Below, in pieces: positions 8,676-16,337 of a DNA stretch of 33,206 bases. How positions within the stretch are numbered: the first letter of the stretch is position 1; each line of letters opens with the position of its first letter. The stretch spans positions 1 through 33,206 of the forward strand of contig JAIOPP010000009.1 in the NCBI GenBank assembly GCA_021413845.1, in the 5' to 3' direction. This DNA comes from Planctomycetia bacterium. Its GTDB lineage: Bacteria > Planctomycetota > Planctomycetia > Pirellulales > PNKZ01. Below the pieces are notes generated by a model. That model ran no database searches. It worked only from the letters and a program-made list of their open reading frames with translations, and had not been told where the DNA came from. The translations under genes and the position numbers were made by a program.

Positions 8676-10334
8676 ATGAAGAATGATGAACCCGCAGGAT
8701 GCGGCAGGACGAGCACCGCATGGTTTTTATCGATCTCTGCGGCGGCCCTCTTCTTGATCGGCTGCGGCTACGTTTTTTTCGTCCCTCTCTTCGAGGGCTT
8801 CGATGAGAGCGGGCACTACTCCAGCTTGCGGCAAATCTCGCAGACCGGCGAAATCCCGATGCGCGGCAACGCGTTTCTCGAGCGCAGCGTCGCGGAATAC
8901 CAAGGCCCGACCGCTTACGGCAGCGGAGAGCCGCCATTCGACGATAAACTCACTTACAAAAAGTTCTTCGCCGCTCCCGCAGCGGTGCAAGACTACGCCG
9001 CGCTCTATCGCACGCCCCGCGCGCCGTCGAACTACGAACCAAGCGGATTCTCGAATTGGCAGGCGCAACACCCGCCGCTTTATTACCTCGCTCTCTCGCC
9101 CCTCGATAGTGCCCTGCAACGCTTGGCCTTCGTCGACCGTTTTCTGGCGCTGAGAATCGCGTCTCTGGCGATCGCCGTGGCGGGTGTTTTGCTCGGAATG
9201 CTCGCGGCGACGAAAGCCGCCGAGAACGAAACGAGCCGCCTGGGGGCGCTGCTCGGCTTCGCGATCTATCCGATCGCATTCCCGATGCTCGTTCCGGAGT
9301 TCGCTCGACTGGGGAACGACTCGCTCTGCCTCTTTTTCGTCGGGCTCCTCGCCTATCTGTTTGCATCTGCCCAACCGACGGAATTAGGCCCGAAGAAATC
9401 TCTGCTGATCGGAACGTCGCTCGGCTTGGGCCTGCTCACGAAGGCTTTCTTCTTACCGATCGCGGCAGGGATCTTCACGTTCCTGTTCGTTCGCGCGCTG
9501 GCGACGAAAGCGAAGCCGGAACTACTTCGCGCCCGACTCCTCGAGCTGCTGTGGATCTCCGTCGCCGCGCTGGCGATCGGGTCCGGCTGGTACCTCTACC
9601 AATACCTCCGTTTCGGCTCGCTCTCCGGCTCCGACGAGAGCATTCAGCTTGCCGATCAAGGGGGACTGCTCCTAGGGCTCGGCAAGAACTTCTCGTTCTT
9701 CCGCTTGGCGAAAGGAATATCGGCGACCATCGCCACCTTCATTTGGGCCGGCACATGGTCGCTTACACGACTGCCCGACCTGTTCCTCGTTCCGCTCATG
9801 GCGCTTCTCGCCGTCGTGGCCGTTTCTGCGTTCAACGCCTCCCGCGGAAAAAGCTTGTTGAGCATGAGCTCCCTGCCTGCTTGGGTGCTGGCTTTTTTCG
9901 CGTTGGGTTTGCTCTGGCACATCTTCGTCAGCATCGCCCGGGCCGGAATCGGCGCGACGCCGGGCTGGTACCTCCATATTTTCATGCCTTGGCTCGCGCC
10001 GTGGCTGGGAATCGGATTTTATTCGCTGTGGAGGTCGAGACTTAAGCCCCTACTTCTTGTCTTGATCGTTTACGCGGTCGTCTATCAGCTCGTCGCCGTT
10101 TGGGCTTATCTGACTCTCTACTCCGGCTACGCAATCAAAGGGGACGATAAACTGTTTCACTTTTCCGAACCGTTCATGGGCTTATTTCAAGCCGGCAAAG
10201 TGTTCGACCATCTCTCCGTGCTCACCTATCCCAAGCTCGGAGCGGCGTTGTTTGCGTGCGGCTTGGCTTTGCAACTGGGACTCATCGTCGCATTGATGCG
10301 CAGCAAACGAGAGCGACCTCCCGTTACGACCTGA
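8676..10334 (+). CDS. DUF2142/GT-C-like polytopic membrane glycosyltransferase
   Basis: This 552-aa membrane protein has about eleven hydrophobic helices. After the first helix comes the acidic motif PLFEGFDESGHYSSL, a GT-C-type catalytic loop. The periplasmic loop then carries QAQHPPLYYLALSP, and EFARLGNDSLCLFF is a further family-typical motif. This matches DUF2142 and related predicted glycosyltransferases that use polyprenyl-phosphate sugars. ATG 8676 (MKNDEPAGCG) is chosen; a GTG at 8625 would add 17 residues. Neither has a strong ribosome site. It is plus-strand and not obviously co-transcribed with its neighbours. It is unrelated in sequence to the GT39-type gene at 5669-7522, although both use the same kind of carrier lipid. 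Donor and acceptor are unknown. Confidence 0.8.
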   Translation: MKNDEPAGCGRTSTAWFLSISAAALFLIGCGYVFFVPLFEGFDESGHYSSLRQISQTGEIPMRGNAFLERSVAEYQGPTAYGSGEPPFDDKLTYKKFFAAPAAVQDYAALYRTPRAPSNYEPSGFSNWQAQHPPLYYLALSPLDSALQRLAFVDRFLALRIASLAIAVAGVLLGMLAATKAAENETSRLGALLGFAIYPIAFPMLVPEFARLGNDSLCLFFVGLLAYLFASAQPTELGPKKSLLIGTSLGLGLLTKAFFLPIAAGIFTFLFVRALATKAKPELLRARLLELLWISVAALAIGSGWYLYQYLRFGSLSGSDESIQLADQGGLLLGLGKNFSFFRLAKGISATIATFIWAGTWSLTRLPDLFLVPLMALLAVVAVSAFNASRGKSLLSMSSLPAWVLAFFALGLLWHIFVSIARAGIGATPGWYLHIFMPWLAPWLGIGFYSLWRSRLKPLLLVLIVYAVVYQLVAVWAYLTLYSGYAIKGDDKLFHFSEPFMGLFQAGKVFDHLSVLTYPKLGAALFACGLALQLGLIVALMRSKRERPPVTT

Positions 10335-10423
10335 CAACCGCTGCTCAGCGTGGCGGATTTCGCTTTAATCTTTGAGAAGTGACGCGACCGCTCCCTCATA
10401 TTCAGCAGTTACGCTAGGCTCCA

Positions 10424-10861
10424 ATGCGTCGGTTCCCATACTCGTTGTCGCGACTACTTCTAACCGTTGCTTTCATTTCGCTTTTCTTCGCTTTTCGAAG
10501 GTTCTTCGTTTTCGGCGGCAATCTCTTCGCCGACTGTATCGACAGAGCGGCGTTACTCCCCTCGTTCTTCGCCCTCTTGGCTGCGGTCGCTTTCGAGTTC
10601 ACTCGCCACGGTCGAAGTCTTTGGCCGAGCGTAGCGATCAGTGCAGCGGCGGCCTTCGCGGTCGTAACGCCGCTTGCAATCGAGCTGGCCGAGATCGCGC
10701 GCATCAATTGGAACTACTGGAATTGGCGCCACGATTTCCCGGAGTTCATCCTGATCCTGTCGAAGCATTCCCTATTGGGCGCGATCGCAGGCGGACTGGT
10801 GGCAATATCATTTCGATGGGCTCGAAAAGCTCGACAAAACCTAATGAGTCGCTCCGTCTGA
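10424..10861 (+). CDS. Small membrane protein with planctomycete-type N-terminal helix
   Basis: The 145-aa protein starts MRRFPYSLSRLLLTVAFISL, a pattern (basic residues, then SL-x-x-LLL-TVAFI) that recurs at the start of many planctomycete membrane proteins of unknown role. Four hydrophobic stretches follow, at about residues 8-32, 42-57, 66-88 and 114-132, separated by a polar loop (NWNYWNWRHDFPEF). The C-terminus is basic. There is no domain I can name. An attC-like element overlaps the end of the gene, which would make it a gene cassette. Confidence 0.6.
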   Translation: MRRFPYSLSRLLLTVAFISLFFAFRRFFVFGGNLFADCIDRAALLPSFFALLAAVAFEFTRHGRSLWPSVAISAAAAFAVVTPLAIELAEIARINWNYWNWRHDFPEFILILSKHSLLGAIAGGLVAISFRWARKARQNLMSRSV

Positions 10862-10923
10862 TGCGGTGGCTTATACTGATTTTTAATTCGATAGCGCAAC
10901 TGCCGCGGTGCACGGAATCTAAG
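10839..10923 (+). other. Degenerate attC-like site (weak)
   Basis: The left end reads ACCTAAT (10839-10845) and the right end ATCTAAG (10917-10923). The inner parts pair imperfectly, sharing a TCCGT block when the right side is reverse-complemented. It contains TCTGATGCGGTGGCTTAT (10857-10874), a 4-mismatch copy of an 18-mer that is identical at 11325-11342 and 16022-16039, so these are related elements. Both core ends are off-consensus. Confidence 0.3.
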
Positions 10924-10936
10924 TAGTCGGGTCACC

Positions 10937-11329
10937 ATGAAACCCATCGTCATCTTCCTCGTGTTTCTTGCGTTCACGGCGTCGTTGCCGAGGCGGCATG
11001 TGCCTCGGCCGTGGATCATGCGTGCCGAGAATCGGAATTGTATCTCGGCTGCTACGAGCGTCCGTCCGCTCGATCGCTATTACTATGTCTTGCCTCCGGT
11101 GAGGCGCGAGGTCGGAGTGGTCGACCTCGTTGCTCCCGATGCCGAGGTCGCTCCGGCCTTCGGCACCGCCGCGATGCTGTACGGCATCGCGCTCTATCTC
11201 ATGGGCGACGACGGCTACGCCGGCTATAGAATATTTCTGTACGCCCACGAAGCCCAACCGCTTCTCGTCGCCGGCGCGCTGGCCCTAGCGATCATCGGGA
11301 CCGTACACCTAACCAATCGCTCTACCTGA
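10937..11329 (+). CDS. Small membrane protein, unknown function
   Basis: The product is 130 aa. An N-terminal hydrophobic stretch (MKPIVIFLVFLAFTAS) could be a signal anchor. A middle polar region contains a short Tyr-rich YYYVLPPVRREVG segment. Two hydrophobic stretches lie at about 80-92 and 108-125. I recognise no family. The start ATG lies 13 nt after the preceding attC-like right end. The gene ends inside the next attC-like element, a typical cassette arrangement. No ribosome site is evident. Confidence 0.5.
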   Translation: MKPIVIFLVFLAFTASLPRRHVPRPWIMRAENRNCISAATSVRPLDRYYYVLPPVRREVGVVDLVAPDAEVAPAFGTAAMLYGIALYLMGDDGYAGYRIFLYAHEAQPLLVAGALALAIIGTVHLTNRST

Positions 11330-11401
11330 CGCGACGGCTTATATTGGCTTTCGATTCGACAGCTTACCTATCACCCGCGCGGGCGGTCTTTCTCATTCGA
11401 C
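11307..11401 (+). other. attC-like site (left half good, right half degenerate)
   Basis: The left end ACCTAAC (11307-11313) fits RYYYAAC exactly. The element holds the 18-mer CCTGACGCGACGGCTTAT (11325-11342), identical to 16022-16039. The right end reads ATTCGAC near 11395-11401, one base from the GTTCGAC right end of the better site at 13485-13600, and is likewise followed by GG. Pairing between the arms is weak. Confidence 0.35.
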
Positions 11402-11410
11402 GGTGACGCT

Positions 11411-11740
11411 GTGATTTTCCGGTGGGCCATTCTCCAACTGATGTCGTACGGGATACTGCCGTGGCTTTTATTCTTGACCGTCACTTTTTGCGCTGCCCGA
11501 TTCGGCGGCCTGCTCGGCACCTTAGGTGGTCATGTTCTGGTCGCTTGCGCCGTCGTCGCGTTAGACGTCGCTTGGATTCAGTCTGAAATGCACAATCCCA
11601 ACTGGGACGGAGCGCCGGACGCAGACCTCGTTTTTTTCTTCGGCGTTATCGTTCGCGTCGTGCTCATCAATACCGTTCTTCTGCCCTTCGCGATTCCGAT
11701 CCTTTACCTGCGAAACACTTCAAACGCCCGCGCGTCCTAA
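11411..11740 (+). CDS. Small membrane protein, unknown function
   Basis: This 109-aa protein starts at a GTG (11411) just after the attC-like element. It has hydrophobic segments at about residues 12-28, 33-52 and 74-98, with a short acidic loop between the last two (MHNPNWDGAPDAD). I recognise no family. An internal ATG at residue 11 is an alternative start but would remove part of the first helix. The stop is 9 nt before the sialidase-like gene. TCCTAAC at its stop resembles an attC left end, but I see no matching right end. Confidence 0.5.
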   Translation: MIFRWAILQLMSYGILPWLLFLTVTFCAARFGGLLGTLGGHVLVACAVVALDVAWIQSEMHNPNWDGAPDADLVFFFGVIVRVVLINTVLLPFAIPILYLRNTSNARAS

Positions 11741-11748
11741 CGAAACTG

Positions 11749-12912
11749 ATGATTCGCCCCATGGCCCTTAGCACCCACGCTATGCACAAGCCCTACCATT
11801 CGTCCCTCGCCGTGTTCGTCGCACTTGCGGCTCTTTGGAGCGCGGCGAGTTCGCCGGTTGTCGCTCAGAAAAAGCTCGGCCAGAGTTCGGGCACACCGAA
11901 AAAAGTAGTCCCCAGCTCCGGCGCGCAGAAAAAGCGTGCGACGAGTTCGCTCCCCGTAGTAAAGCTGGAGCTCGTATCCTCAAAAAGAATCTGGGGGGAA
12001 GCCAAGCACAACGGCTTTCCCGACCTGATTCGTTTCCAGGGAACGTGGTATTGCTGTTGTCGCGAGGGAGATGAGCACGTCGGCGGCGCGAATGGGAAGA
12101 TTCGGGTCATCGCTTCGACCGACGGAGAGGTTTGGGAGCCTGTCGCGCTGCTGGCCGAAGAGGGAGTCGACCTGCGCGACCCGAAGCTCTCGGAGACGCC
12201 GGACGGGCGTTTGATGCTTGTAATGGGAGGCTCCGTCTTTCGCGACGGCGACCCGCAGCAGCTGATCACGATGCAGTCGCGCGTGGCCTTCTCAGGCGAC
12301 GGCAAGGCTTGGACTCCGCTAGAGAAGATCATCGAAGACAAGCACTGGCTCTGGCGCGTGACTTGGCATCAAGGCCGAGCCTACGGCATCTCGAAAGTAA
12401 AAACGGGAGACGCGACGCGCGGCTTCCTCTACACCTCGACCGACGGCCTCGCCTGGCAGCGGATCACGGAGCTTGAGCCGGGGGGCAACTACGTGAGCGA
12501 AACGACGCTGCGGTTCACGCCCGAGGGAGAGATGGTCGCGCTCATTCGGCCGGGCTATCTCGGCGTCAGCTCCGCCCCTTACGAGCAGTGGTCGTTTCGA
12601 CAAGTGCCGGCGAAGCTCTCCGGCCCGAACTTGATTCGTCGGGACGACGGTTCGTGGTGGGCCACGACGCGCGGCAACGGACCGTTAACGGCGGCGGAGC
12701 AAGCCACGACGACGAAGACCGCCGCCTCGCGCACGATCTTGGCCCAGGTATCTCCGGACGGCGCGTTTCGGCAAGAACTGGTGTTGCCGAGCGGCGGCGA
12801 CACCGGTTACGCCGGCCTCGCGTTCGAGGGAGACACACTCTGGCTCGCCTACTACGCCTCGCACGAAGGCCAAGGGATCTATCTCGCCAAAGTTCGTTTC
12901 GAGAAACCGTAA
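11749..12912 (+). CDS. Secreted BNR/Asp-box (sialidase-like) beta-propeller protein
   Basis: The 387-aa protein has a signal peptide; its hydrophobic core SLAVFVALAALW ends before SPVVAQ near residue 40. A Lys/Ser-rich linker (about 41-68) follows, with imperfect repeats of the type SSGTPKK and SSGAQKK. The body is a beta-propeller with Asp-box motifs STDGEVW, SGDGKAW and STDGLAW in successive blades, plus DPKLSETPDGRLML and NLIRRDDGSWWATTRG. Asp-box propellers include exo-sialidases and many other glycan-active or glycan-binding proteins, so secreted glycan binding or hydrolysis is likely, but the sialidase Arg triad cannot be assigned by eye. Starts at 11749, 11761 and 11782 are all possible; the last gives the most compact signal peptide. 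Confidence 0.75.
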   Translation: MIRPMALSTHAMHKPYHSSLAVFVALAALWSAASSPVVAQKKLGQSSGTPKKVVPSSGAQKKRATSSLPVVKLELVSSKRIWGEAKHNGFPDLIRFQGTWYCCCREGDEHVGGANGKIRVIASTDGEVWEPVALLAEEGVDLRDPKLSETPDGRLMLVMGGSVFRDGDPQQLITMQSRVAFSGDGKAWTPLEKIIEDKHWLWRVTWHQGRAYGISKVKTGDATRGFLYTSTDGLAWQRITELEPGGNYVSETTLRFTPEGEMVALIRPGYLGVSSAPYEQWSFRQVPAKLSGPNLIRRDDGSWWATTRGNGPLTAAEQATTTKTAASRTILAQVSPDGAFRQELVLPSGGDTGYAGLAFEGDTLWLAYYASHEGQGIYLAKVRFEKP

Positions 12913-12924
12913 GAGGTTGCCGTT

Positions 12925-13002
12925 GATTTGTCGCGAGTTGTGTTGCAGGGTACAACAGCGAGATTGAAACATTTCTACTGGGCCGCCGAATATCTGTTAG
13001 GC
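12925..13002 (+). repeat. Dispersed intergenic repeat, short copy, ending in GTTAGGC
   Basis: One of four related intergenic elements (others: 14222-14295, 16164-16276, 22637-22747). It opens with GATTTGTCGC and ends GCCGAATATCTGTTAGGC. This copy lacks about 35 bp in the middle relative to the long copies. The terminal GTTAGGC (12996-13002) is a perfect integron-type right core and lies 2 nt before the next gene. Confidence 0.65.
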
Positions 13003-13004
13003 CT

Positions 13005-13490
13005 ATGGATTTGAGTGCGTTGTTTAGCGTAGCGTTGCATCTCCTCTTGCTATTTGTGCCTTTCTACGCCGCCACTAAGCTCCCGGCGATTCGAGATTGG
13101 ATCGATCGCTTCGTTCCCAACCCGGAACCGGTTCCTCGTGAGGTGAGCTTAGTGGATGCTCTAAAGAGAAAGCGAGGACGACCTCTATTTCCCGATACGA
13201 ATGCACCGCGCATAGTCCGTCTGCTTTTCTGGGCAGATATTACGGCTTTGTCTATCCTTGGTTGGATGTGCCTCTCGGCGGTTTCCTCATTCAATCCTGA
13301 AAAGGTCTATTGGGGCACGAGATATGCGCACGCGATTGCCACTCGCTGTTTTTTTGCAACGCTGCTTATACTCTTCAGCACGCTTTTATTACTAACACTA
13401 AGCGAGCCCGCTCGACGCGTCCGATCGTTTATCGTGATCGTATTTGTCTCCATCGTACTTTTGATTCTTTGGCTTCCTGTGCTCACCTAA
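13005..13490 (+). CDS. Membrane protein, unknown function (cassette gene)
   Basis: The 161-aa protein starts at ATG 13005, two bases after a GTTAGGC core. An N-terminal helix (residues about 5-25) is followed by a cytosolic-type basic loop (VPNPEPVPREVSLVDALKRK), then hydrophobic segments at about 74-93, 113-131 and 140-159. I recognise no family. The base composition is visibly more AT-rich than that of rho or the pilus operon, which fits transferred DNA. The stop overlaps the left end of the attC-like site that follows. Confidence 0.6.
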   Translation: MDLSALFSVALHLLLLFVPFYAATKLPAIRDWIDRFVPNPEPVPREVSLVDALKRKRGRPLFPDTNAPRIVRLLFWADITALSILGWMCLSAVSSFNPEKVYWGTRYAHAIATRCFFATLLILFSTLLLLTLSEPARRVRSFIVIVFVSIVLLILWLPVLT

Positions 13491-13600
13491 CCAGTCGCTC
13501 CGGTTGCGCCGCCAGGCATTTGATGGTTTTTGGCTCGCGCACTTTGTTCGCGTTATACTGATGCTTGAGCCCGTTGCGGTTTGCGGGCAACTAGTTCGAC
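13485..13600 (+). other. attC-like recombination site
   Basis: The left core ACCTAAC (13485-13491) is a perfect RYYYAAC; the right core is GTTCGAC (13594-13600), one base off GTTRRRY. Reverse-complementing the right side gives GAACTAGTTGCCCGC, which aligns with TAACCAGTCGCTCCGG on the left, so the two arms can form the bulged hairpin expected of an attC site. Its length, 116 bp, is within the usual attC range (about 57-141 bp). Confidence 0.6.
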
Positions 13601-13644
13601 GGTATGTGATTCAACCAATGTGGCATCCTTGCCCTGGAGGCGTT

Positions 13645-14067
13645 ATGTGGCGATGCGTGGCGGTGGTTCTAGGTCTGGTTGCATGCGCGCTATCGGGTCG
13701 GGCGGAAGCGCTTGTTGCGGCAGATGACAAGGCCGACGAGTTGGCGCGGCTGACCGGGGAATACACCGCCGAGTTCTACGTTCGCACGGGCCACGCACCG
13801 GCGGCGAAGGAAGCGTTGCAGGGACTTACCTTGGAGATCGACAAGGACCGGTGGATCCAGAATTACCGCGGGGATGTCGCTCCCTATCAGATCACGCTCG
13901 ACCTCGCCGACGACCTCAAGGCGATGCAGTTGACCCATCAAAAAGTGAAGGCCGTGCGGAACTGCGCGTATGTGCTTAAAGACGGCTCGCTCACCGTGAC
14001 CGAATATCTCGGCCAAGAAGGAGAAACCACGGTCACGATCTGGAAGCGGAAGCCGCCGATCAACTAG
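13645..14067 (+). CDS. Secreted small protein, possibly TIGR03067-like planctomycete family
   Basis: The 140-aa protein has an ATG at 13645 with GGAGG 4 nt upstream, which decides this start over an in-frame ATG at 13504. The N-terminus (MWRCVAVVLGLVACALSG) is a signal peptide. The mature part begins ADDKADELARLTGEYTAEFYV and continues as short beta-strand-like segments (LTLEIDKDRWIQNYRG, YQITLDL, GSLTVTEYL, TVTIWKRK). The opening and length recall TIGR03067, a family expanded in planctomycetes, but several family residues do not match and I am not certain. It starts 44 nt after the right core of the attC-like site at 13485-13600. Confidence 0.6.
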   Translation: MWRCVAVVLGLVACALSGRAEALVAADDKADELARLTGEYTAEFYVRTGHAPAAKEALQGLTLEIDKDRWIQNYRGDVAPYQITLDLADDLKAMQLTHQKVKAVRNCAYVLKDGSLTVTEYLGQEGETTVTIWKRKPPIN

Positions 14068-14073
14068 CCGAGC

Positions 14074-14183
14074 GTAGCAGGCACGTTCCACGTGCCGTTC
14101 GCCACGTAAGACTTCTTGTAACCATAACGGCTTCGTCAACGAACGACGCATGAGGCGGACGGCACGTGGAACGTGCCTGCTAC
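14074..14183. repeat. REP-like nested palindrome (24-bp perfect inverted repeat)
   Basis: Arms at 14074-14097 and 14160-14183 are perfect 24-bp inverted copies of each other, extending about 6 bp inward with one mismatch. Each arm is itself a hairpin: GGCACGT and ACGTGCC separated by 3 nt. The 62-bp interior shows no gene. The element could fold as one long stem or two small ones and lies 6 nt after a stop codon, so it may also act as a terminator or mRNA stabiliser, but there is no T-tract. Confidence 0.8.
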
Positions 14184-14221
14184 TTTGAATTGCCGGAGCT
14201 CGCACGGAATTCGGCGCGGCC

Positions 14222-14295
14222 GATTTGTCGCCGGCCGAGTCGCCGGTTAAAACATCGCTAACCGTTCCGCCGTGCGGCGGCCGTAGACCTATAAT
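14222..14295 (+). repeat. Dispersed intergenic repeat, short diverged copy
   Basis: It begins GATTTGTCGC, continues with GTCGCCGGTTAAAACATCG and ends GCGGCGGCCGTAGACCTATAATC. The beginning matches the long copy at 16164-16276 and the end matches GCGGCCGAATACCTGTTCGGC of the copy at 22637-22747. The final core-like heptamer is degraded here to ATAATC. Confidence 0.5.
14290..14295 (+). promoter_or_regulatory. TATAAT -10 box upstream of small membrane gene
   Basis: A perfect TATAAT lies 15 nt before the ATG at 14311, implying a very short leader. No convincing -35 hexamer is seen 16-18 bp upstream (the region is GC-only). The box lies within the last bases of the dispersed repeat. Confidence 0.3.
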
Positions 14296-14310
14296 CCCTC
14301 GCGTGAACTC

Positions 14311-14526
14311 ATGACGTTGAAGATCGTCAATCGGATCTGCTACACGATCGCGATCGTCTGCATTATCGCCGGCGTCGTCTACGGGCTGATGCTGATCTGG
14401 GGCGACTATTGGGACAAAGACGCCTGGAAAGGCCTAGCGAGCCTCTCCGTCGTCCTACTCGGCGCAGTGATGACCTTGAGCATCAATCAGATCCTCCTCC
14501 GCAATCGCCACCCAGGCGACGGATAG
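14311..14526 (+). CDS. Small two-helix membrane protein, unknown function
   Basis: This 71-aa protein has two hydrophobic helices (residues about 9-30 and 42-63), a short charged connector (GDYWDKDAWKG) and a polar tail (RNRHPGDG). I recognise no family. A TATAAT box lies 15 nt upstream of the ATG; no ribosome site is visible, consistent with a nearly leaderless transcript. An unannotated 147-bp gap with another TATAAT follows. Confidence 0.5.
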   Translation: MTLKIVNRICYTIAIVCIIAGVVYGLMLIWGDYWDKDAWKGLASLSVVLLGAVMTLSINQILLRNRHPGDG

Positions 14527-14583
14527 CCCGCCTACGCGTTGGGCTTCAACGGCACGCCTCACAGCACACTAGGCCGATCTGGT

Positions 14584-14589
14584 TATAAT
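14584..14589 (+). promoter_or_regulatory. TATAAT -10 box upstream of the 428-aa secreted protein gene
   Basis: A perfect TATAAT lies 84 nt before the ATG at 14674. The expected -35 position (14561-14566) reads ACAGCA, a poor match. It is the only promoter-like hexamer in the gap. Confidence 0.35.
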
Positions 14590-14673
14590 CTTGTCAGGCT
14601 GCTGCAAGTGGCGATACATTCCCACAACTAGCCATTTTCGAGTTAGTATTTTTTTTGCTTTCGGGGGCTTGGC

Positions 14674-15960
14674 ATGCGGCAACTCCTATTCGCCATTGCG
14701 ATGAGCCTCTCAATCCCGTCCGCTACGAACGGAGCGGAGAAGTCCGCAAGTGTCGCCGAGGTCTACGCGTGGTTCGACACGCTCGAACTGCCCGACGTGC
14801 GAAAGTTGCCTTTCGTCGAAATCCGCTTCGTTGTTCCGCGGGATGACGAAGGGAAGAACCTCCCCGCAAAGCGCTATCGATCGGCGATCGAAGGTTTCGT
14901 TACGGCCGAAGACGAAAGCTCGATCTCGCTTTTCACCTACGACCTCTATCGCTTGAAGATTCCTCGCAGCGAGATCATTGCTACGGCCGACGGTCGTTCC
15001 TATCGGCCGCTCAAGATCGAGACGGCGGCCGAGCGTTTGCTCGCGAGGATCAAGCTGCATCGCAAACGATTCGATGCGGAAGCGGCGCGACGGGCCGACT
15101 TCAACAAGCCGGCAGCGGAGTTCAGCGACGAAGAGCTGATCACACTCGGTCTGGATTCCAACGGGCCTTCGCCCGACGCACCGACGAGCGTCATCTATCG
15201 TCACGATCTGCATCCGAAGATCGACGTGCTCTTAACAGCTTGGCTCTGTAAGCAACTCGGCGATGAGGCTTCGCGACAACTGTTGGAGGAGCAAGTCCCT
15301 CACCTTCCCGAAGCAGGGTATGTCAACACGAATCGACCGCAGCCGACCACGTTGCGCGACGAAGTAATGAGCGGCATCGAGCTCGATTATTTTCAGCGCA
15401 TGATGCAGTCGCTGGTGCTGCCTCAAGTGACATGGAACGACGTGTCCGCTCAGTGCGAGTGGATCGCCCGGCGGTTTCCGAAAGACTTGATTCAAGAAGA
15501 ACATTTCCCGTTCTTCGCGCGCGTGAAGCGCATGCTGACGACCATGCGCCCGGCCGAAGAATGTCGCCGTCTCGATGCTGAGATCGCCGCCGTACGGAAG
15601 GCGAGTGGTCCATGGAAGGCCGAACATGCCGAGTACCTGGTCTACTCATTGCGCCATGGTCGGGGCTGGATCGAATACGAAGAGCCTCGGGAGATGGCCG
15701 ACCTCCGACGGTGCGGCAAAGTCGGGCTCGCGGCGATGATCGATCATGTCGATGACGACACCCCGACACGATACGTCGGTACCGGCCATCGATTCAACTC
15801 CTGGTTATCGAGCGCATCGATCGGGCACCTGATCTGGTTCGAACTTTCGCACGGCGGCAAGATGCCCAACGGCATCGAGTTCTTCGAGTTCAACGACCCG
15901 CCCGAAGCTAGGGCCGCCCTTAAGGCCAAGCTTCGCAAGTTGTTGCTCACGGCGAAGTAG
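14674..15960 (+). CDS. Secreted protein of unknown function
   Basis: The 428-aa product has a signal peptide (MRQLLFAIAMSLSIPSATNGA) and a soluble body rich in charged helices. Recognisable features are few: a beta-rich part at residues about 48-115 (FVEIRFVVPRDD, SAIEGFVTAEDESSISLF, IIATADGRSYRPL) and a helical region at 120-330 with several Leu/Arg-rich segments. A C-terminal part contains CGKVGLAAMIDHVDDDTP and LIWFELSHGGKMP. I cannot assign a family. ATG 14674 lies after a GGGGGCTTGGC purine-rich run. It is the largest gene between the 13.5 kb and 16.7 kb attC-like sites and may or may not be a cassette gene. Confidence 0.75.
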   Translation: MRQLLFAIAMSLSIPSATNGAEKSASVAEVYAWFDTLELPDVRKLPFVEIRFVVPRDDEGKNLPAKRYRSAIEGFVTAEDESSISLFTYDLYRLKIPRSEIIATADGRSYRPLKIETAAERLLARIKLHRKRFDAEAARRADFNKPAAEFSDEELITLGLDSNGPSPDAPTSVIYRHDLHPKIDVLLTAWLCKQLGDEASRQLLEEQVPHLPEAGYVNTNRPQPTTLRDEVMSGIELDYFQRMMQSLVLPQVTWNDVSAQCEWIARRFPKDLIQEEHFPFFARVKRMLTTMRPAEECRRLDAEIAAVRKASGPWKAEHAEYLVYSLRHGRGWIEYEEPREMADLRRCGKVGLAAMIDHVDDDTPTRYVGTGHRFNSWLSSASIGHLIWFELSHGGKMPNGIEFFEFNDPPEARAALKAKLRKLLLTAK

Positions 15961-16003
15961 CCCGCCCCGATTTCGGATAACGAATGAAGAGTACATTTTC
16001 GCC

Positions 16004-16047
16004 ACCTAACAAGCCGCTGCGCCTGACGCGACGGCTTATGCTCGTTT
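16004..16047 (+). other. attC-like left half-site
   Basis: ACCTAAC (16004-16010), a perfect left core, is followed by AAGCCGCTG and CCTGACGCGACGGCTTAT (16022-16039), an 18-mer identical to 11325-11342. No complementary right half is found nearby; the next right-core-like heptamer (CTTAGGC, 16270) is 260 bp away, so either the site is broken or the dispersed repeat inserted into it. Confidence 0.35.
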
Positions 16048-16163
16048 ACGCGGAAGACTCGCAACGCCGAAGTATTGAATCACTACCGCAATCCCGGCCC
16101 ACACGTACGCGACTGCTGCGTGGTGGATATGATGCTTGAGAAGGTTTAACTTTATAAGCTGCC

Positions 16164-16276
16164 GATTTGTCGCAAGTCGAGTCGCAGGTTAAAACATCGA
16201 GATCGACTCACTCATACTCGGCCGCAGATTTTCGGTAATGTTTTACTTCAATTCGGCGGTCGAACACCTCTTAGGC
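16164..16276 (+). repeat. Dispersed intergenic repeat, long copy
   Basis: A 113-bp element shared with 22637-22747: both start GATTTGTCGCAA and share CGGTAATGTTTTA and ATTCGGCGG-CGAA-ACCT-TT-GGC in order. Internal TTAAAACAT (about 16189-16197) is complementary to ATGTTTTA (about 16238-16245), giving a possible hairpin. It ends in CTTAGGC (16270-16276), one base off an integron right core. Confidence 0.7.
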
Positions 16277-16337
16277 ACAGGGTGCCTGCGTCGCGATGAA
16301 ACTCGACAATCGGACGCCACCTCCACAGGAGCGGTAG

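Larger units (their letters stand above)
15961..16337. other. 377-bp gene-free spacer with attC half-site and dispersed repeat
   Basis: There is no open frame of note. It holds an attC-like left half (16004-16047), an AT-richer stretch and the long dispersed repeat copy (16164-16276), then 61 bp leading to the next gene with its AGGAG ribosome site. Confidence 0.6.

Noticed and set aside
10328-10411. Possible further attC-like site after the DUF2142-like gene
   Set aside because: A GACAACCGCTGCTC block can be loosely paired with the region before GTTACGC, but both cores are off-consensus; not strong enough to list.
14526-14600. GCCTACGCGTTGGGC as an attC core pair
   Set aside because: It has a GTTGGGC heptamer but no matching arms of proper length; probably chance.
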